Source of the DNA: an uncultured Actinomycetes bacterium
GTDB taxonomy: Bacteria; Actinomycetota; Actinomycetes; Nanopelagicales; Nanopelagicaceae
Reading direction: 5' to 3'
Assembly: GCA_903953805.1 (NCBI GenBank)
Contig: CAJBLC010000106.1
Span: forward strand, 1 to 9,771
Length of the DNA: 9,771 nucleotides
Shown here: piece after piece, positions 7,039 through 9,771 of the stretch
Layout: every line of letters begins with the position of its first letter
How positions within the stretch are numbered: position 1 is the stretch's first letter
Made by a program: the position numbers and the translations under genes
The notes under the pieces: model-generated
What the model saw: only the letters and a program-made list of their open reading frames with translations
The model's database searches: none
What the model was told of the DNA's origin: nothing

Positions 7039-8537
7039 TGGCCCTCAATTACGATCAAGCGATCGAGAAGTATGAGCCAACGCTCGGTCTTGAAGTTCAC
7101 GTCGAACTCAATACCAATTCAAAGATGTTCTGCGGCTGCGCGACTGAGTTTGGTGCTTCACCAAATACTCAGACCTGCCCAGTCTGCCTTGGCCTACCTG
7201 GTTCACTTCCAGTCGTTAATGCGAAGGCAGTTGAATCTTCGATTCGTATCGGATTGGCACTGAACTGCTCGATCACACCCTTTAGTCGATTCGCACGAAA
7301 GAACTACTTCTATCCAGATATGCCGAAGAACTTCCAGACTTCGCAATATGACGAACCAATCTGTGTCAACGGCTATCTCGATGTAACGATCGATACCGAT
7401 GAAGGTCCAAAGGTCTTCCGCGTCGATATCGAGCGCGTTCACATGGAAGAAGACACTGGTAAGTCACTTCACGTCGGAGGCGCAACCGGTCGTATCCACG
7501 GTGCTGAGCACTCACTCCTTGATTACAACCGTGCCGGTATCCCGCTCGTTGAAATCGTTACTCGAATCATTCCTGGCACTGATAAGTACGCACCAGAAGT
7601 CGCCCGCGCTTACGTTGCGGAACTTCGCGATATCTTGCGCTCCCTTGGCGTCTCTGATGTGAAGATGGAGCAGGGCTCACTTCGTTGTGATGCAAACCTT
7701 TCGATCTCACCTCGTGGCAGTGGTGTACTTGGTACTCGCTCTGAGACAAAGAATGTGAACTCACTCCGTTCGGTTGAGCGCGCTGTTCGCGGCGAGATCA
7801 TTCGCCAGGCAAATCGCCTCGAAGCAGGGGAGCGAATCGTTCAAGAGACTCGTCACTTCCAAGAAGAATCTGGCGAGACTCGTTCTGGTCGTTCCAAGGA
7901 GACTGCTGAGGATTACCGTTACTTCCCAGAGCCAGATCTCCTTCCGATCGTCGCTGATCCTGCATGGGTAGAAGAGCTCAAAGCTGCACTTCCAGAGAAG
8001 CCATCGATCCGCCGTAAGAAGTTGCAAGAGGCGTGGGGCGTTCCCGATAAAGAGATGGCGGCGATGGTTAATGCTGAACTTCTCGATACCGTTGAAGAGA
8101 CCGTCAACCTTGGCGCCGAACCAACAAAGGCTCGCAGCTGGTGGCTTGGTGAAGTTTCGCGTCTTGCTAATGAAAAGGGCGTTACTCCTACCTCATTAGT
8201 TCAGCCATCTGAGATTGCCGAGATCATTGCACTTATTGCATCAGGTGAACTCACTGACAAGCTTGCTCGCCAAGTTGTCGAAGGTGTCATCAATGGTGAG
8301 GGCAACCCACGTATGGTGATTGAGAAGCGTGGCCTCAAAGTTGTCTCTGATGATTCAGCACTTATGGTCGCTATCGAAGCTGCCATTGCTTCACAACCAG
8401 AGACTGCAGAGCGCGTTCGTGGTGGAAATATTCCAGCAGCTGGCGCACTTATCGGTGCAGTCATGAAGGCAACTGGTGGACAAGCCGATGCAGCGAAGGT
8501 TCGTGAATTGTTACTGAAGCATCTAGGTCAGGGGTAG
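7038..8537 (+). CDS. gatB: Asp/Glu-tRNA amidotransferase subunit B
   Basis: GatB is the kinase/transamidase subunit: it phosphorylates the mischarged aminoacyl-tRNA and amidates it with ammonia delivered from GatA. From the ATG at 7038 the protein has 499 residues, a normal length. The cradle domain starts with the signature LGLEVHVEL (16-24) and a zinc-binding set CGC (32-34) and CPVC (47-50). Next come LPGSLPVVN (53-61), RKNYFYPDMPKNFQTSQYD (87-105), HMEEDTGKSLH (135-145), LLDYNRAGIPLVEIVT (160-175), EQGSLRCDANLS (211-222) and EDYRYFPEPDL (291-301). A helical and YqeY-like tRNA-binding tail runs from about 350 to the end. Start and stop contexts: TAATG overlap with gatA, and ilvD begins five bases after the stop. 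A longer in-frame reading from 6990 was judged wrong. Confidence 0.97.
   Translation: MALNYDQAIEKYEPTLGLEVHVELNTNSKMFCGCATEFGASPNTQTCPVCLGLPGSLPVVNAKAVESSIRIGLALNCSITPFSRFARKNYFYPDMPKNFQTSQYDEPICVNGYLDVTIDTDEGPKVFRVDIERVHMEEDTGKSLHVGGATGRIHGAEHSLLDYNRAGIPLVEIVTRIIPGTDKYAPEVARAYVAELRDILRSLGVSDVKMEQGSLRCDANLSISPRGSGVLGTRSETKNVNSLRSVERAVRGEIIRQANRLEAGERIVQETRHFQEESGETRSGRSKETAEDYRYFPEPDLLPIVADPAWVEELKAALPEKPSIRRKKLQEAWGVPDKEMAAMVNAELLDTVEETVNLGAEPTKARSWWLGEVSRLANEKGVTPTSLVQPSEIAEIIALIASGELTDKLARQVVEGVINGEGNPRMVIEKRGLKVVSDDSALMVAIEAAIASQPETAERVRGGNIPAAGALIGAVMKATGGQADAAKVRELLLKHLGQG
8530..8534 (+). promoter_or_regulatory. Ribosome binding site of ilvD
   Basis: AGGGG within the last codons of gatB is eight bases before the ATG at 8543. 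It supports that start over the in-frame ATG seven codons later (8564). Confidence 0.6.
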
Positions 8538-8542
8538 AAGCC

Positions 8543-9771
8543 ATGAGCAGCGAAAAGAACTCTATGAAGCCTCGTTCCGGGCTCGTCACTGATGGTCTTG
8601 AACGCGCACCAGCACGCGGCATGCTTCGCGCTGTCGGTATGAAGGATGAAGATTTTAAGAAGCCACAGATTGGTATTGCGTCGTCGTGGAATGAGATCAC
8701 ACCATGCAACCTCTCACTCGATCGCCTCGCTAAGGCATCTCGTAAAGGCGTTATTGAAGCAGGCGGCTTCCCGATGCAATTCGGAACCATCTCTGTATCT
8801 GATGGCATTTCGATGGGCCACGAAGGCATGCACTTCTCACTCGTCTCTCGTGAAGTAATCGCTGACTCCGTTGAAACAGTGATGCAGGCAGAACGCCTTG
8901 ACGGAATGGTGACCTTCGCTGGTTGCGATAAATCTCTTCCAGGAATGATGATGGCAGCTGCGCGTATCGATGTTGCTAGCGTCTTTGTTTATGCAGGTTC
9001 TACCCTTGCCGGCCAAGTTGATGGACGCGATGTCACCATCATCGATGCCTTCGAAGCTGTCGGCGCATGTGCTCGTGGACTTATCTCACAAGAGAAGGTC
9101 GATGAGATCGAACGTGCGATCTGCCCAGGTGAAGGTGCATGTGGCGGTATGTACACCGCAAACACCATGGCCGCCGTTGGCGAAGCTATCGGACTCTCAC
9201 TTCCAGGATCAGCCTCTCCTGCTGCTGTCGATCGTCGTCGCGATGATTATGCAGTCCAGGCAGGTGCAGCAGTCGTCGAACTTATTCGAAAGGGAATCAC
9301 CACTCGCGATATCTTGACGAAGAAGGCATTTGAGAATGCGATCACCATTGTCATGGCACTCGGTGGCTCAACGAATGCGGTTCTTCACTTGTTAGCAATT
9401 GCAAATGAAGCAGAAGTTGAACTCACACTCGAAGATTTCCAACGTATTAGCGAACGCACTCCACTACTCGGTGATCTCAAGCCATTCGGTAAGTACGTCA
9501 TGACTGATATTGATCGCGTTGGTGGAATCCCAGTTGTTCTTCGCGCGCTGCTTGATGCAGGTTTCTTGCACGGCGATTGTCTTACCGTCACCGGAAAGAC
9601 CATGGCAGAGAATCTCGCTGATCTCACTCCGCTTGATCCAGATGGCGATGTCCTCCATGCAATTAAGAGTCCACTCTCTGCTGGTGGCGGAATCACCATC
9701 CTTGGTGGATCACTTGCACCTGAAGGCGCTGTCTGTAAGACCGCCGGTGTTGGTGTAGAAAAATTCGAAGG
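8543..9771 (+). CDS. ilvD: Dihydroxy-acid dehydratase (partial, runs off the window)
   Basis: IlvD dehydrates 2,3-dihydroxy acids to the 2-oxo acid precursors of valine, isoleucine and leucine. 409 codons, about 70% of a usual 560-615, are present and open to the window end. Three cysteines at the positions of a [2Fe-2S] cluster are seen: C55 in TPCNLSLD, C128 in FAGCDKSLPGMM and C200 in GEGACGGMYTANTM. D129 and K130 would be the metal ligand and carboxylated lysine, and SVSDGISMGHEGM (84-96) carries a further metal ligand D87. PGSASPAAVD (221-230) and MALGGSTNAVLHL (271-283) are also family signatures. The ATG at 8543 follows gatB by five bases and has AGGGG at 8530-8534 as ribosome binding site. 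No attenuator or leader peptide precedes it, so control must come from further upstream in the operon or elsewhere. The related Edd is less likely because the three-cysteine set and early TPCN context favour IlvD. Confidence 0.95.
   Translation, partial: MSSEKNSMKPRSGLVTDGLERAPARGMLRAVGMKDEDFKKPQIGIASSWNEITPCNLSLDRLAKASRKGVIEAGGFPMQFGTISVSDGISMGHEGMHFSLVSREVIADSVETVMQAERLDGMVTFAGCDKSLPGMMMAAARIDVASVFVYAGSTLAGQVDGRDVTIIDAFEAVGACARGLISQEKVDEIERAICPGEGACGGMYTANTMAAVGEAIGLSLPGSASPAAVDRRRDDYAVQAGAAVVELIRKGITTRDILTKKAFENAITIVMALGGSTNAVLHLLAIANEAEVELTLEDFQRISERTPLLGDLKPFGKYVMTDIDRVGGIPVVLRALLDAGFLHGDCLTVTGKTMAENLADLTPLDPDGDVLHAIKSPLSAGGGITILGGSLAPEGAVCKTAGVGVEKFE

Noticed and set aside
8461..8829. 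A 122-residue open frame on the minus strand across the gatB/ilvD junction
   Set aside because: It overlaps the ends of two conserved genes on the other strand, shows no domain and has no supporting start signal.

Overview
The window is a stretch of bacterial chromosome dominated by housekeeping and amino-acid biosynthesis genes. It most likely comes from an actinobacterium of unusually modest GC content: sampling four 60-base lines gives about 49%. The C-terminal tail of ribosomal protein L27, the long Obg with an extra tail after its C-terminal domain, and the TANNNT-6 nt-start codon promoters of leaderless type all fit Actinobacteria. A small-genome aquatic lineage such as the acI/Nanopelagicales group is possible, but this is inference and not shown by the sequence. 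No mobile elements, phage genes, CRISPR arrays, tRNAs or rRNAs were seen.

Layout. Positions 1-74 hold the end of rpmA (L27), closed by a strong intrinsic terminator at 92-123. Three perfect tandem copies of an 11-mer then lead into obg (181-1653). obg overlaps proB (1653-2768) by one base (TAATG), so the two are probably translationally coupled. A membrane-anchored serine hydrolase of the class C beta-lactamase/NylB-like type lies on the minus strand (2772-3932). It converges on proB with a 3-base gap and diverges from proA with only 32 bases between start codons. proA (3965-5230) begins a tight plus-strand series: gatC (5240-5536), gatA (5533-7038), gatB (7038-8537) and ilvD (8543 to beyond the window end). 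Spacings are +9, -4, -1 and +5 bases, which looks like one operon.

How the genes work together. ProB and ProA catalyse the first two steps of proline synthesis from glutamate, but here they sit on two different transcription units split by the hydrolase gene. GatCAB amidates Glu-tRNA(Gln) and/or Asp-tRNA(Asn) for protein synthesis. IlvD makes the 2-oxo acid precursors of valine, isoleucine and leucine. Obg is a ribosome-assembly GTPase and follows the L27 gene as in many bacteria. The proA-gatCAB-ilvD unit therefore joins amino-acid synthesis to tRNA amidation under what seems to be one promoter.

No new biological system is evident. The points most worth a second look are the back-to-back leaderless promoter pair at 3933-3964, the hydrolase gene splitting proB from proA, the 11-bp triple repeat before obg, and the excess of CGATCG/GCGATCGC palindromes.
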